A DNA stretch of 64,000 nt from Nannocystis pusilla (GCF_026626665.1 NZ_JAPNKE010000002.1:4875168-4939167); one strand, 5' to 3'. Positions 46,982 through 58,554 are shown, numbered from the stretch's first letter. Notes: a model not told the origin generated them from the letters alone. Program-made: numbers and translations.

Positions 46982-47011
46982 CTTGACCTTGACCCTGGGT
47001 CAGGGTTCAAG
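46982..47011. promoter_or_regulatory. MerR-type operator with TTGACC repeats
   Basis: CTTGACCTTGACCC is followed by TGGGTCAGGGTTCAAG, giving outer arms CTTGA/TCAAG and an inner TGACCC-T-GGGTCA inverted repeat. It lies between the divergent alcohol dehydrogenase and MerR genes. The first 14 bases recur exactly upstream of the P450 gene at 48050. Overlap with a long-spacer promoter, as MerR proteins need, is plausible. Confidence 0.65.
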
Positions 47012-47174
47012 CTTCTCGCGTGAGCACCAGGCAAAGGACAACCTCGGTGAGCCCAACCTGGTCCCGCATGGTGCGGTTCGAACACCCGGCAATCACCGTC
47101 ACCCCCGTCCTGAACGACTCCCACGACAGCCAGCATCCTCGGCGGCAGCTCCTCGCCGAACCCGGACCCCGCCG

Positions 47175-47951
47175 ATGAGCAAGGGCGTCACGATCAGCCA
47201 GGCGGCGACGTTCGCCGGCGTCACGGTGAAGACCGTGCGGCACTACCACAAGCACGGTCTCGTCGAGGAGCCGCGACGGGACAGCTCCGGCTACCGGCGG
47301 TACGGATCGGCCGACCTGCTGCGGCTGGTCCGGGTCCGGACGCTGGCCGCCGCCGGCGTGCCGCTGGCCGAGGTAGGTCCGCTCCTCGACGCCGATCCCG
47401 AACAGTTCGCCGTCGCCATCGCCGATGTCCAGCGCCGCTTGAGCGAGCAAATCGAGGCGCTGATCGCCCGACGCGACACTCTGGACCGACTCGCCGACGG
47501 CGACGGCGTCCTGCTGCCCGAGCGGGCGCGCGCGTTCCTGAGCCGACTCCCCGACTTCGGCCTCTCCCCGGACGACGTGTCGAAGATTCGAGAGGGCCTG
47601 GTGCTGACCCGAGCCCTGGTCCCGGGCGGCTTCGACGACTACCTCACCCGGGTCGAGCACGCCCTCCACGACGCCCGTTTTGTCGCCCTGGCCAAGCGTT
47701 CCTGGGAGGCCGAGGCCTGGGGACCGGACGACCCTCGTATCGAGGAGCTGGCGACCGCCACGGTCGAACACTTCCTCGCCAACCCCGAGTTATTGGCGAT
47801 CCTGACCAGCCTCCAGGGCCCCTCCGACGACGACGCCGCCCGGTACAGGATCATCAGCGATTACGGCAACGATCAGGCCCCGGCCTTCGCTCGGCTGACC
47901 CGGCTGATCGAGACGAAGCTCCGCGCCGCCGGCGTACCCATCCCGCGCTGA
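47175..47951 (+). CDS. MerR-family transcriptional regulator
   Basis: 258 residues from the ATG at 47175. The N-terminal MerR winged helix is clear (TISQAATFAGVTVKTVRHYH, YRRYGSADLLRLVRVRTL), then a coiled coil and a C-terminal effector domain of about 150 residues, without the cysteines of metal sensors, so an organic ligand is likely. The MerR-type repeat upstream suggests autoregulation, and the same repeat before the P450 gene downstream suggests that as its target. Confidence 0.92.
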   Translation: MSKGVTISQAATFAGVTVKTVRHYHKHGLVEEPRRDSSGYRRYGSADLLRLVRVRTLAAAGVPLAEVGPLLDADPEQFAVAIADVQRRLSEQIEALIARRDTLDRLADGDGVLLPERARAFLSRLPDFGLSPDDVSKIREGLVLTRALVPGGFDDYLTRVEHALHDARFVALAKRSWEAEAWGPDDPRIEELATATVEHFLANPELLAILTSLQGPSDDDAARYRIISDYGNDQAPAFARLTRLIETKLRAAGVPIPR

Positions 47952-48049
47952 TCATCCGCGTGGCCGCCGCGGACTCTCGCCGCGGCGCTCGGTCCCGCGA
48001 ATGCGATCCGCAGAGCGTGGAGGAGCTTCGCATCGCCCGCCGATCGCCG

Positions 48050-48075
48050 CTTGACCTTGACCCGAGGTCAACGCG
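48050..48075 (+). promoter_or_regulatory. Second copy of the TTGACC operator, before P450
   Basis: CTTGACCTTGACCC is followed by GAGGTCAACG, forming TTGACC-CGA-GGTCAA. It shares 14 identical bases with the site at 46982 and lies about 15 bases before the P450 start, supporting common control by the MerR protein. Confidence 0.65.
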
Positions 48076-48088
48076 CACACAGGACGTC

Positions 48089-49330
48089 ATGAGCGATACC
48101 TCATCGACCGACCTGGTTCCCATCCCGCACGGCCTGCCCATGGAGCGCGATGCGGGTCCGTTCGACCCACCGCGCGCCATCACTCGGCTCCGCGGAGCTC
48201 GCCCTGTCAGTCCCATGATCTTCCCCGACGGCCACGAGGGCTGGCTCGTCACCGGCTACGACGCGGTCCGTCAGCTCATGGCCGACACCCGCTTCAGCTC
48301 CCGCCAGGACCTCGGTGTTCTCCACGTGCCGTACGAGACCCCCGGCATGCCCGCCCCGACCGAACCGTCCCCGCAGGTGCCGGGCCTGTTCATCGCCATG
48401 GACCCGCCGGACCACACGCGGCTGCGGCGGATGCTCACCGGCGCCTTCACCGTCAAGCGCATGAGGACGCTCGAAGAGCACATCGTCACCATCGCCGAGC
48501 GTCAATTGGACCATCTGGCTGGCCTCACCCCGCCGGTCGACCTGGTCCAGGAATTCGCGCTGCCGGTGCCCTCGCTGGTGATCTGCGAACTGCTGGGTGT
48601 CCCCTACGCGGACCGCGACAACTTTCAGGTCAACACCGCCAGGTTCTTGCTCAAGGACGTGCAGCTCGACGAGAAGATGGCCGCCTACGGCGCACTGACC
48701 ACGTACCTCTCCGAACTGGTCACGCGCAAGCGCGCCGCGCCCGGCGAGGACATCCTGTCCGATCTGGCGCGCCACGACGAACTCACCATCGAAGAGCTGA
48801 CCGGCTGCGCCTTCTTGCTGCTGCTCGCGGGCCACGAGACCACCGCCAACATGCTGGCCCTGGGTACCTTCGCGCTCCTGGAGCACCCCGAGCAGCTGGC
48901 CGAACTGCGCGCCGACCCGGAGCTGCTGCCCGGCGCCGTCGAGGAGCTCATGCGCTACCTGTCCGTCGTCGACATCCTCTACCGCTATGCCACGGAGGAC
49001 CTCGAACTCGGCGGCGAGACGATCCGCGAGGGCTCGACCGTCGTCGTCTCGCTGTTGGCCGCCAACCGCGATCCCCGGCGCTTCGACGACCCCGACGCCC
49101 TGAACATCCACCGCAACGCCCGCGGCCACCTGGCCTTCGGCCACGGCTGCCACCAATGCCTCGGCCAGCAATTGGCCCGCATCGAAATGCGCGCCGGCCT
49201 GGCGGGGCTGCTGCGTCGCTTCCCGACCCTCGAGCTCGCCATTCCTGCCGGCGAGGTGAGACTCAGGACGAACATGCAGATCTACGGCGTCCACGAACTG
49301 CCGGTCACCTGGACCGAGACGGCCCGGTGA
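48089..49330 (+). CDS. Cytochrome P450, actinobacterial CYP105-like
   Basis: 413 residues from ATG 48089. I-helix AGHETT (247-252), ExxR (E286, R289), heme loop FGHGCHQCLGQ with Cys 357. The HGCHQCLGQQLAR sequence is typical of Streptomyces CYP105/107-type enzymes, unlike the P450 at 1325 (GFGPHFCLG). With the MerR gene it may have been acquired from an actinomycete, which is an inference. No ferredoxin gene is adjacent. The operator just upstream predicts induction by the MerR ligand. Confidence 0.94.
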   Translation: MSDTSSTDLVPIPHGLPMERDAGPFDPPRAITRLRGARPVSPMIFPDGHEGWLVTGYDAVRQLMADTRFSSRQDLGVLHVPYETPGMPAPTEPSPQVPGLFIAMDPPDHTRLRRMLTGAFTVKRMRTLEEHIVTIAERQLDHLAGLTPPVDLVQEFALPVPSLVICELLGVPYADRDNFQVNTARFLLKDVQLDEKMAAYGALTTYLSELVTRKRAAPGEDILSDLARHDELTIEELTGCAFLLLLAGHETTANMLALGTFALLEHPEQLAELRADPELLPGAVEELMRYLSVVDILYRYATEDLELGGETIREGSTVVVSLLAANRDPRRFDDPDALNIHRNARGHLAFGHGCHQCLGQQLARIEMRAGLAGLLRRFPTLELAIPAGEVRLRTNMQIYGVHELPVTWTETAR

Positions 49331-49454
49331 AGCGTCGGGCGAGCGCTTCCTTCTCGAGATCGACACCGGCGCGATCGATCTCGATCGCGTCGGTCCGCAC
49401 CCACGCCTCGTCCGCGGTGACCAGGACCTCGGCCTCACGGCCCCGGTCGGGCAT
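49305..49454 (-). CDS. Possible small ORF or gene remnant
   Basis: 49 codons, overlapping the end of the P450 gene antisense by 26 bases. The translation has balanced charge (EVLVTADEAWVRTDAIEID) and looks more like protein than chance sequence, but nothing supports expression. The remainder of 49331-49726 shows no gene. Confidence 0.25.
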   Translation of the reverse strand: MPDRGREAEVLVTADEAWVRTDAIEIDRAGVDLEKEALARRFTGPSRSR

Positions 49455-49726
49455 GCAGCGGCGCGCACGCGTGACGCGGCTCGCCCGGGCCTGGACCGCC
49501 GAGCGGGCGCGCGCAGCTCGAGCGGTCGCGCGAAGCCTCGCGTGCGCCCGGCGGCCAGTCTCCCGCGCGTCACTTGCTCGGTGGCTCGATGGACCGGAAC
49601 GGATGTGGCCGCCGTAGCTCCAGCGTGCGCGCCTTGCAGCGAACGGCGATGCCGCGATCCCCTCTCCTCCGGGCTCGCGGACACCCCGCGCTCGACGGGA
49701 CCAGGGGCCTCTCGTAGGCTCCGCGC

Positions 49727-50330
49727 ATGCGACTCTTCACTGGCTTCGCCCTGATTTGCGCCGCCTCCTCGGCCTGCTCCCCGCAGGAGAGCGGCAGCGC
49801 CACCGACTCGACCGCGACGACCGACTCGACTGCGACGACCGACTCGACCGACTCGACCGAGTCGGCCGCGACGACCGACTCGACCGACTCGACCAGCACC
49901 AGCACCACCGCTCCGACCGGCACCACCGCTCCGACCGGCACCACCGACCCGACCAGCACCACCGGCACCACCGACCCCACCGCCGCCACCAGCACCGATC
50001 CGGGCACCGACACCGATGAATCCTCGAGCACGACGGGAGCGCCCGTCGACGAGGATTGCGCCTTCCTGGTCGGCAGGGTCTTCCTCAGCGACGAGGAGCT
50101 CGAGTGCGGCAAGGGCCCAACGGCGTCGAGATGTGCCCCTGGCAGCTCACCTTCACGGCCGACACCTTCGATCATCAACTCTCGGACTTCGGCCTGCAGG
50201 GCACCTATACCTGCGTCGATGGCATCATCGACGCGGTCGACATGCAGCAGCTTCCCACGGCGGCACCATCGACGCTGCCACCGGCGAGCTCGTCTGGGAC
50301 CAGATCGTCTATCACCCCAAGGGCGGCTGA
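49727..50330 (+). CDS. Small lipoprotein with long Thr/Ser linker (two frameshifts)
   Basis: About 201 residues after repair. Lipobox (AASSAC), then 90 residues of Asp/Ser/Thr repeats (ATTDSTDST, TAPTGTTDPT). The C-terminal domain of about 95 residues is reconstructed across two slips, each explained by one missing C: near 50118 (joining ECGKGPNGVEMCPWQLTF) and near 50260 (joining QQLPHGGTIDAATGEL). It ends YHPKGG. Function unknown; predicted surface lipoprotein. Confidence 0.75.
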
Positions 50331-50443
50331 GGCTCGCACCATCCGCATGGGGATCCGCCGCCGTGCCGGCGGGTCTTCCGTCGCGATTCATCGCAAACTC
50401 GCAGATCCGGCGTCCTCGACGCATGGATCGCGGCCCATATCGA

Positions 50444-51168
50444 TCATGGACTCGATTCGAAATGGACTCCCCGAAGCTCGCGGTCGGGAACATCTTCGGC
50501 AACGCGAACTTCATCCGCGCAAACGTCGGGTCGTTGCGGTTCAGGTAGGCGAGCTGCCAGTGGTGGAAGCCCCGTGCCCGGTAGGCGAGCTCGACGTACT
50601 GCGCGAGTGTCAGGTTCATGTCGACGATCCACGGGTCTTGCTCTTGCTGAAGGAGCCATACCCGGTCGCTCAAGGCGCCCGAAGCATCCTCGCGGAGCAA
50701 GGCGACCAGGCCCCAATGGTACTCGAAGGGGTAGAACGCGCTGACGTCGACTGGCTGCCCATCGATCTCGCAGGATTTCAACGCACTCTTGTATCCAGCG
50801 TCGGGTGCCCGGTTCTGGAGGATCATCGACCCGATGTCGAAATAGGCCATGTCTCCACTGAAGAGCTCGTCCAGAAAGCCGAAGCTGTAGCCCTGGTCGA
50901 GATAGTTCGACCGGATCCACGCGTCGGCTTCCAGCGCGCGCGCCAGGGCCGAACCAGGCGCAAGATGCCACGAGATCTTCACCCTCGACAGGCTCGCCAA
51001 GCACGCGCGAAGACCGTCGGTCAGGCGAATCGACCAATCCGCGATCTCGAATGCGAGCGCCTCCTCATCCGGCGTCACCACCACGGGGGCGTCGCGCATC
51101 TGAATTCCCTCGGACGGGATCGTTCTAATCAGGTCGCTGTAGCGCGCGTGCACTGTCATGGCGGCCAT
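50444..51168 (-). CDS. SUKH-like protein, 3' end uncertain
   Basis: About 241 residues starting at ATG 51168 (51159 is also possible). The core contains FGFLDELFSGDMAYFDIG, WGLVALLREDAS and DPWIVDMNLTLAQYVELAYR, ending ALPKMFP, which resembles the SMI1/KNR4 group or a related SUKH subfamily. The open frame continues antisense through the neighbouring lipoprotein gene to 49570, which is not credible. A slip near its end would terminate it at 50444. DNA here is less GC-rich than its surroundings. Confidence 0.6.
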
Positions 51169-51266
51169 CGTAGAGTCGGAGTTCCACTCGCTGTCAACAG
51201 AAATCGCGGGAAACCCAGCGGCGAGCGCGTCCGGTCGATCGATGTGTGAAACACCTGTAATGGAAG

Positions 51267-51446
51267 TCACTGATCATCATCAGAATGATCCTGACCCGGA
51301 GACGACACACTCGATACAGCCGCCGTCGCGTAAGACACGCCGGCTTTGCCGATCGGCACGAGCACAATCATCACACTGCCCGCAAGTGTGCAAACTGCAG
51401 CGACCGCGATGACAGGACGCTGCGTCTCCTCTGCCTCACAATGCAT
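51267..51446 (-). CDS. Small single-pass membrane protein
   Basis: 59 residues from ATG 51446. An acidic N-terminus precedes one membrane helix (VIAVAAVCTLAGSVMIVLV) and a Ser/Asp-rich tail (QDHSDDDQ). It lies 99 bases upstream of the SUKH-like gene on the same strand. Base composition is visibly less GC-rich. It is not a recognised family. Confidence 0.45.
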   Translation of the reverse strand: MHCEAEETQRPVIAVAAVCTLAGSVMIVLVPIGKAGVSYATAAVSSVSSPGQDHSDDDQ

Positions 51447-51562
51447 TGCCACGGGTCGGATGGATGCGCAGGCGCGCCGTCGTCGAGCTGTAGAGCGACT
51501 CTCGACGCATCCGAGAACGCGCGGCCGCCGGCGAGCGGCCGCGCTCCGGACGCACCGAGCGC

Positions 51563-52594
51563 TCAGGCGCCGTGCAGATGCCCCATCGTCAACACGGCGC
51601 GGAACCTCGCCTTGTTCGTGATCATCCGCTGATAGGCCTCTTCGGCCTGCTCGAGCTTGAAGGTCTCGATCATCGGCTTGACGCCCGCCTGGGCTGCGAA
51701 CGCGACCGTCTCCTCGGAGTCGGTGGCGACCCCGCTGTACCAGCCCCTGATCGACCGGCGGCCCATGATCAGCGGCATCGCCCCGATCGTGATCGCGTCG
51801 TGCGGCGCGGCCGCGATCATCAGCTGCCCGTCGATCCCGAGCCCCGGGATCAGCGAGGCGATCGCCGCGCCGCTCGGCGCCGTCGCCAGCGCGACCTTCG
51901 CCCCGCCGAGCGCCTGCAGTTGCTCGCCGAGGTCACCGTCGTTCGTGTCGATGTACGCGTGCGCCCCGAGCTGCGTGGCGAACGCCCGCTTGTCCGCCCC
52001 CCGCGACACCGCCACGGTTTCGAAACCCATCTTGGCCGCGAACTGCACCCCGAGGTGCCCGAGCCCGCCGATGCCCTGGATCGCCACCACGTCGCCGGCC
52101 CGCGCTGCGGTGTGGCGCAGCGCGTTGAACACCGTCAGCCCCGCGCACAGCAGCGGCCCCGCCTCGGCGGCGTCGACGTCCTTCGGCAGCCGCGCCATGC
52201 TCTCCGCCGGCGCGATCATGTGGCTGGCATAGCCGCCGTCGTGCGTGATGCCGGTGACCCGCGACGTCGTGCACATCGCGAAGTCCCCCTTGCGGCAGGG
52301 ATGACAGCTGTAGCACTGCCCGCCGTGCCAGCCGACGCCCGCCCGGTCGCCGACGGCCCAACCTTCCACGCCGGGCCCCACCGCCTCGACCGTGCCGACG
52401 ACCTCGTGTCCCGGCACGCGCGGGTACGGGAGCCCCTGCCAGTGGCCCTCCTTGACCAGCGCGTCGGAGTGACACACGCCGCACGCCTCCACGCGCAGCC
52501 GCACCTGCCCCGCTCCGGGCGTCGGCAGCGGACGTTCGACGATTTCGAAGGGGCCTCCGCCCCGCGAGACCTGCACCGCGATCATCTTGCTCAT
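51563..52594 (-). CDS. Zinc-dependent alcohol dehydrogenase, AdhP-like
   Basis: 343 residues from ATG 52594. Catalytic zinc site CGVCHSD and GHE, structural zinc cysteines in QCYSCHPCRKGDFAMC (the spacing here includes a Ser where some relatives have another residue), and cofactor loop GIGGLGHLGVQFA. The close match is to AdhP/AdhA primary alcohol dehydrogenases that interconvert alcohols and aldehydes with NAD. A single-gene unit; it is a different subgroup from the enzyme at 45764. Confidence 0.94.
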   Translation of the reverse strand: MSKMIAVQVSRGGGPFEIVERPLPTPGAGQVRLRVEACGVCHSDALVKEGHWQGLPYPRVPGHEVVGTVEAVGPGVEGWAVGDRAGVGWHGGQCYSCHPCRKGDFAMCTTSRVTGITHDGGYASHMIAPAESMARLPKDVDAAEAGPLLCAGLTVFNALRHTAARAGDVVAIQGIGGLGHLGVQFAAKMGFETVAVSRGADKRAFATQLGAHAYIDTNDGDLGEQLQALGGAKVALATAPSGAAIASLIPGLGIDGQLMIAAAPHDAITIGAMPLIMGRRSIRGWYSGVATDSEETVAFAAQAGVKPMIETFKLEQAEEAYQRMITNKARFRAVLTMGHLHGA

Positions 52595-53246
52595 GGCGTC
52601 TCCTCTGTGGCCCCGATCGTCGCACGCTACCAAGCCGGGCGCGGGCCTTCGGATCGAAGAGACCGCCGGCCTCATGCGGCCGAACCGCGACTTCGAGGGA
52701 AAACCATGGAGATCGCCCGCAACCTCCCTCGCAGGCGCCTCCAGGACACCCCGAAGCACGAGGAAGGGGCCGTCCCACGCGCCGCTCTCGCCGCGCTCGC
52801 CGCGAGCCCCGACCGAACGAGGATGAGCACTCGCTCGAACTGTCGAGCCTGCCCGATCCCATCCCGAGGCTCGCGCGTGGACATGAGCAAACACCCGAAC
52901 GCACGAGCCCGGCAGCGCTGCAGCGGGAGGCCACCGGCCCGCGCACGACCCGCACCGGCCCCGAAGGAGCCTTCGCGGAACCGGCCCGAAGCCTCATGAC
53001 CGCTGCAGACCATCGCTCGCCGCGCCGGTGTCCGAAGACGAAGGCCTGTCCGCGGCGACAGGACGGGCTCAAGCTCGCCCGCGTGGGGTTCGCCGAGATC
53101 GACGCACGTTCCTCGCCCGCGGGCCGGTCGGAAACGGACGGCAAGCGGCCTCAGCGTCATTGCGTGGCCGCGCTCTAGCCCCTGAAACGACGGTCCCAGG
53201 TATACTCCGCGCGCCATGTCCCCCCTGACCCGGAGGCCGCGTCTTG
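52595..53246. other. Intergenic region, no gene supported
   Basis: Open frames here on both strands are Arg/Ala/Pro-rich and lack family motifs, as expected from GC-rich non-coding DNA. Promoters of the two divergent flanking genes should be inside. Confidence 0.5.
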
Positions 53247-54977
<1,731 letters not shown>

Positions 54978-54992
54978 CCCGCGCCGCCGCCT

Positions 54993-55018
54993 CGGCGGCC
55001 GGGTCTCGCAGGCCGCCG
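54993..55018. terminator. Hairpin between convergent genes
   Basis: CGGCGGCC and GGCCGCCG pair perfectly across a 10-base loop, in the 44 bases between the stops of the kinase and the SUKH gene. No T-tract follows, so termination strength is uncertain. Confidence 0.55.
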
Positions 55019-55021
55019 AAC

Positions 55022-55480
55022 CTAGGCGGCCGCCTCCATGCTCTTCGCCAGGCCGCGGATGAACTGCTCGAAGCTCGACGCGCACGCCTCCGGCCTGTAG
55101 GAGGCGGCGCCCGTCGTGACGCGGAAGACGGGGCAGTCGCCCTCGGCGTCGAGCTTCGAGATGTCGAGGAAGTACAGGTCGCTGTGGACTGTGCTCCGCG
55201 CGATGACGACCCAGTCGTTCTGCCAACCCGCCTGCCCGCCAGGCTGCTCCGCGGCGAGCCGGGCGGCGGGGAAGAGCCGCACACGTTCGGCCGGGGTCAC
55301 GGTCTCGACGTCGACGGGATCGGACTCCTGCAAGAACCCCCGGTAGCGCGACGGGATCCTGAGCTCACGGCGAAGCTCGTCGATCATCGCAGGAGCCGCC
55401 CTGCCGAACCTCGTCGGGATGCCTCGTCGGGTGAAGATGTCCTTCAGCGCTGCAACCGCATCAGCGAGCTCAATGTCCAT
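55022..55480 (-). CDS. SUKH (SMI1/KNR4) family protein
   Basis: 152 residues from ATG 55480. The sequence LRIPSRYRGFLQESDPVDVETV is the classic SMI1/KNR4 start (PxxYxxFL), followed by the acidic and aromatic strands (LYFLDISKLDAEGDCPVFRVT) and a final helix (SSFEQFIRGLAKSM). Such proteins often neutralise polymorphic toxins, but none is encoded next to it. It is one of three SUKH-type genes in the window. Confidence 0.85.
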   Translation of the reverse strand: MDIELADAVAALKDIFTRRGIPTRFGRAAPAMIDELRRELRIPSRYRGFLQESDPVDVETVTPAERVRLFPAARLAAEQPGGQAGWQNDWVVIARSTVHSDLYFLDISKLDAEGDCPVFRVTTGAASYRPEACASSFEQFIRGLAKSMEAAA

Positions 55481-55506
55481 CGAACGTCGTCCTCCTGTTC
55501 GCGGCA

Positions 55507-55674
55507 TCATACCCGTCGCGCGCGGGTGAGCTGACGGAACATCGAGGCGAAGCGCGCCTTGGAGGCTCCCTCGCGGCCGACCCGCAGCTCGCCGTGGATC
55601 GCGGACGAGTCACGGGCGATCTCGCAGTCGTCGCAGACGACCCGGCGCGCGTCGGCCCGGCGCTCGCATCGCTG
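55507..55674 (-). pseudogene. Possible coding remnant directly after the metallopeptidase stop
   Basis: The frame of the metallopeptidase continues past its TGA for another 55 codons with coding-like sequence, including a Cys-rich RCERR...CDDCEIARD and FASMFRQLTRARR, to a TGA at 55507. It has no start codon of its own. It may be the end of a deleted gene. Confidence 0.3.
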
Positions 55675-57383
55675 TCACAGCGGCGGACAGATCACCGCGA
55701 TGTCGAGGTCGCCCGGCAGCAGTCCGCCGTGGGCGCCGGGGCAGACCAGCTCGCCGTTCGACTTGTAGCACTTGCTGAGCGGATCGCTGAAGCCGGGCGG
55801 CGGCGTGTTGACCCCGGGCGTGCCGCAGTCCGGATCCGGCAAGTACCCCTCCTCCTGCTCTTCCGGCGGGTGCTCGAGCGGCCAGCGGGCCAGGTAGCCG
55901 AAGCGAATGTACGTACCGATGGTCGCGGCCGCGTAGGCGTACGTGTCGTTGTTGCGGAACGCGAAGTTGTTGTGCCAGCAATCGTCCTCGCGGTCGTTCT
56001 CGTACGAGGCGAAGTGCTTGATCTTCTTCAGCCCGTAGCCCTTGTCGGTGACCAGCTGGCCGGCGCACAGCGCCCCGTGGCCGTGGGTGTGCGTGTCCAT
56101 GATCGGCGACAGCCGCGGCGTGGTGTTCTGCCACGGCACGAACATGTGGTGCATCGATTCGTGGAGCACCAGCCGCGGCACGTCGAACGCCTGGCTCGGC
56201 GTCGAGTAGGCCTTGTCGCACAGCTTCATGTTGCTCTTGACCGCGTGGTGACCGCCCGGCCGCGTGGTGTTGCAGATGTCGCCGGGGCCGTCGGGCGTGC
56301 ACTCGATGTCGAGCTGCAGCCCGCCGACCTCGTGGTCGTGGAAGATCTTCCACAGCCGCGCGTAGGCGATCCGGATCGCCTGCAGGCGGTACTCCGCGTA
56401 GGGCCCGAAGTAGAACTCGAGCGCGGTGTTGGGCCCGACGTCGTCGCTCTCGTAGCTCATCAGCCGCTCGCCGCTCTCCGACCCGCCCTGCGCCGCCCAC
56501 AGGAACGCGCGCTGCTCCGGCGGGCTCGAGGCGACGAAGTCGAGCATCTGCCGCACGCGGAACAGGTCGTGGTTGGCGCGCAGCCAGGCGGCGCGGGTCT
56601 TGGCGCACTCGTCGACCGTGCAGCTCGACAGCGGCGGGAAGCTGACCGCCACCGGCGGCACCTCCGAGGCCAGCTCGTAGGCCAGCGCGTCGCAGTCGGC
56701 CTCGCGCGCCTGCGGCACCTGGTCGTCGATCGCCAGCGTCGCCACCGGACCCGCGGCCTCGTCGCGGCGGTCGAACACCGACACCATCGTCAGCGCCGCC
56801 CCGCCGAGCCCGCCCGCCGTCGGCTCGCGGCTGTAGGTCTTGAGCACGACCACCTGGTCCAAGGCAAGGTCGTCGGCAGCACCAGCTCCGGCTCGCCGCC
56901 GCCGCTCCCGGGCGCGTGGGTCAGGCGCACGGTCAGCGCGCCGAGGTCGAGCGCGACCTCGCTGACGCCGTCGGCGATGCGGTGGATCTGGGCCCCGCGG
57001 ACCGGCACGCGCACGTTGAGGAGGCGGCCCGCCGCGCGCGTGTCGAAGTGGAGCGCCGGCCGCCCGCCGCGGGCGCGGATCTCCGCCAGCAGCTCCGGCA
57101 GCCCGGCCGGCACCGGCAGCTCGGTCTCCTCCTCGTGCGGCTCCAGCTCGCGCTCGACCGCGCCGACCTGCGACGGCTCGCTGCACGCCAGGTCGCCGAC
57201 CAGGTACGGCGCCTCGATCGTGGCGCTCGGCAGCGGCAGCGCGCCGGTCTCGTCGTCGCTGCCGCCGTGCTCGTCGACGTCGTGGACGTCGACCCCGGAG
57301 CAGGCCAGCGCGAGGCACAGCGGCGCGAGCGTGCGGAGCAGCCGGGGATCGACGACGCCTCCGCGCCTGTGGGTCGCACTCAT
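55675..57383 (-). CDS. M35-like (deuterolysin/Lys-endopeptidase type) zinc metallopeptidase, lipoprotein (frameshifted)
   Basis: About 569 residues after repair. Start ATG 57383 with AGGAG before it; the lipobox is LALACSG. The C-terminal domain contains HESMH (HExxH), then a Tyr-Gly pair (DKGYGLKKIKHFA) and NNDTYAYAA, the pattern of M35 aspzincins, where the third ligand is an Asp after HExxH. An N-terminal 250-residue region is of unknown fold. The frame slips near 56863 by one missing base, joining LPTTLP to LDQVVVLKTY. Secreted surface proteolysis fits a predatory lifestyle. Confidence 0.82.
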
Positions 57384-58082
57384 GACATTCACTCCTGGTT
57401 GCGAAACGACGGCCCCGCGGCGGCGGGCGAATGGGCCGCCGGCGGCGCTGCTACGACTCGACGAATGGGCGACAGGCTAAGCGAGCACGCGAATCGAGGT
57501 GTGATGAATGGCCGCGTCGGAGCGGCGCGGGGCATTCAGGGCCGAATGCCGCGAGGGTGCAGGCTGGACCGCGCGTCGAGCCGGCGAAGCGCCGATCCGA
57601 CGGTGGGCGGCGCACGGCGTCGCCGCGTTCGTGGTGGTCCGATCATTGGCCCGCTCGCGCTCCTCTTTCTCCGCGCACTCCGACGCGGCCACCGAACATG
57701 GTGGGCCGCGTCCCGGCGCCGGATTTGCCGGCGGGTGGGGCGGATCACGCGCCGGACCGGCGACGCTTGCTCGCTTGCCCGCGCCGGCGCGGCCGTCCGC
57801 GGTGGCACGATCGAATGCGGCCCGGCGTCGTCGTTCGTCCGCGGTCGCCGGCCGCGCACCGCGACCGTGATCCAGCGCAGAGCGGCGGGGCCACGGGCGC
57901 CTCGCCGGGCCGGTCGCGGCGCTCGCCCGGAGCGGCGGACGCCACGCAGGCCGTCGCGGCCGACGTCGCGCCCGCGCGTGCGATCCCGGCGGACCGCGGC
58001 GCGCCTTCAAATCGTCGTGTCACGACCTCCTGGCATCATTGGCCAGGTGTCGGGCCCACTGGCACGATGTCGCAATGCGACA
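57384..58082. other. Intergenic region, no gene supported
   Basis: About 700 bases, extremely GC-rich and with low complexity. All open frames are Arg/Pro/Ala-rich without motifs. I see no RNA gene or repeat array. Confidence 0.5.
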
Positions 58083-58145
58083 GGGCCGGACGACTCGCTG
58101 GACGAGTCGCCCGGCCCCAGGTCCCTGACGCCGAGCGGGCGTCAG
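58083..58145 (-). terminator. Two consecutive hairpins ending the 58142 gene
   Basis: A stem of 7+7 pairs with one mismatch (58083-58117; GGGCCGG and CGACTCG arms) and a perfect 8-bp stem CTGACGCC/GGCGTCAG (58125-58145) lie at and just past the stop of the minus-strand gene. Strong stems suggest termination. Confidence 0.6.
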
Positions 58146-58554
58146 GCGGTCTTGCGCGCGGCCATGTACGCCTCGGTCAGCGCCGGGTCGGCCGCGATTT
58201 CGAACATCATCGCCTCGAGCTTGGAGCGGTCGAGGCCGTGCTTGGCGAGCACGTCGTCGGCGTGCTCGGGGTCGGCCGCGATCTCCTTGGCGACCGTGGC
58301 GGCGATCTGGACCTTCTCCGAGCCCGGGTCGGGCTTCGGCGCCTCTTCCGGCTTCGGCGCCGGCTCCTCGGTCTTCACCTCGGGCTTCGGCGTCTCGGTC
58401 TTGGTCACGGTGGTGGTCTTGGTCTCGACCTTGGTCGTCTTGGCGACCTCGGTCTTCTTGCCGTCGCCGCCGCAGGCGGGCAGCGCGAGCGCGAGCGCGC
58501 CCAGCAGCACGGCGAAGCGACCGGCACGGAGGAATGAATGCTTGGATTGTGCAT
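58142..58554 (-). CDS. Small lipoprotein, Lys/Glu/Pro/Thr-rich (frameshifted start)
   Basis: About 137 residues. The lipobox (ALALPACGG) is followed by a charged TKVETKTTTV and PKPEEAPKP linker, and a helical C-terminal domain of about 70 residues (ADDVLAKHGLDRSKLEAMMF). The ATG at 58554 has a good AAGGAG site but is one base out of frame; restoring a base near 58535 gives MHNPSIHFLRAGRFAVLLG. The following gene (58572) lies upstream by 17 bases, so the two probably form an operon. Confidence 0.7.

Noticed and set aside
49570..51270. 566-residue minus-strand protein spanning two genes
   Set aside because: Its second half is antisense to a credible lipoprotein gene; a frameshift near 50460 is more plausible.
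52672..53217. Minus-strand frame of 181 codons in a gene-poor gap
   Set aside because: Composition is Arg/Ala/Gly/Pro-rich, no motif, no ribosome site; judged non-coding.
57508..57870. Plus-strand frame upstream of the metallopeptidase gene
   Set aside because: Low-complexity Arg/Ala sequence without conserved features; overlapping frames in all phases look equally open.
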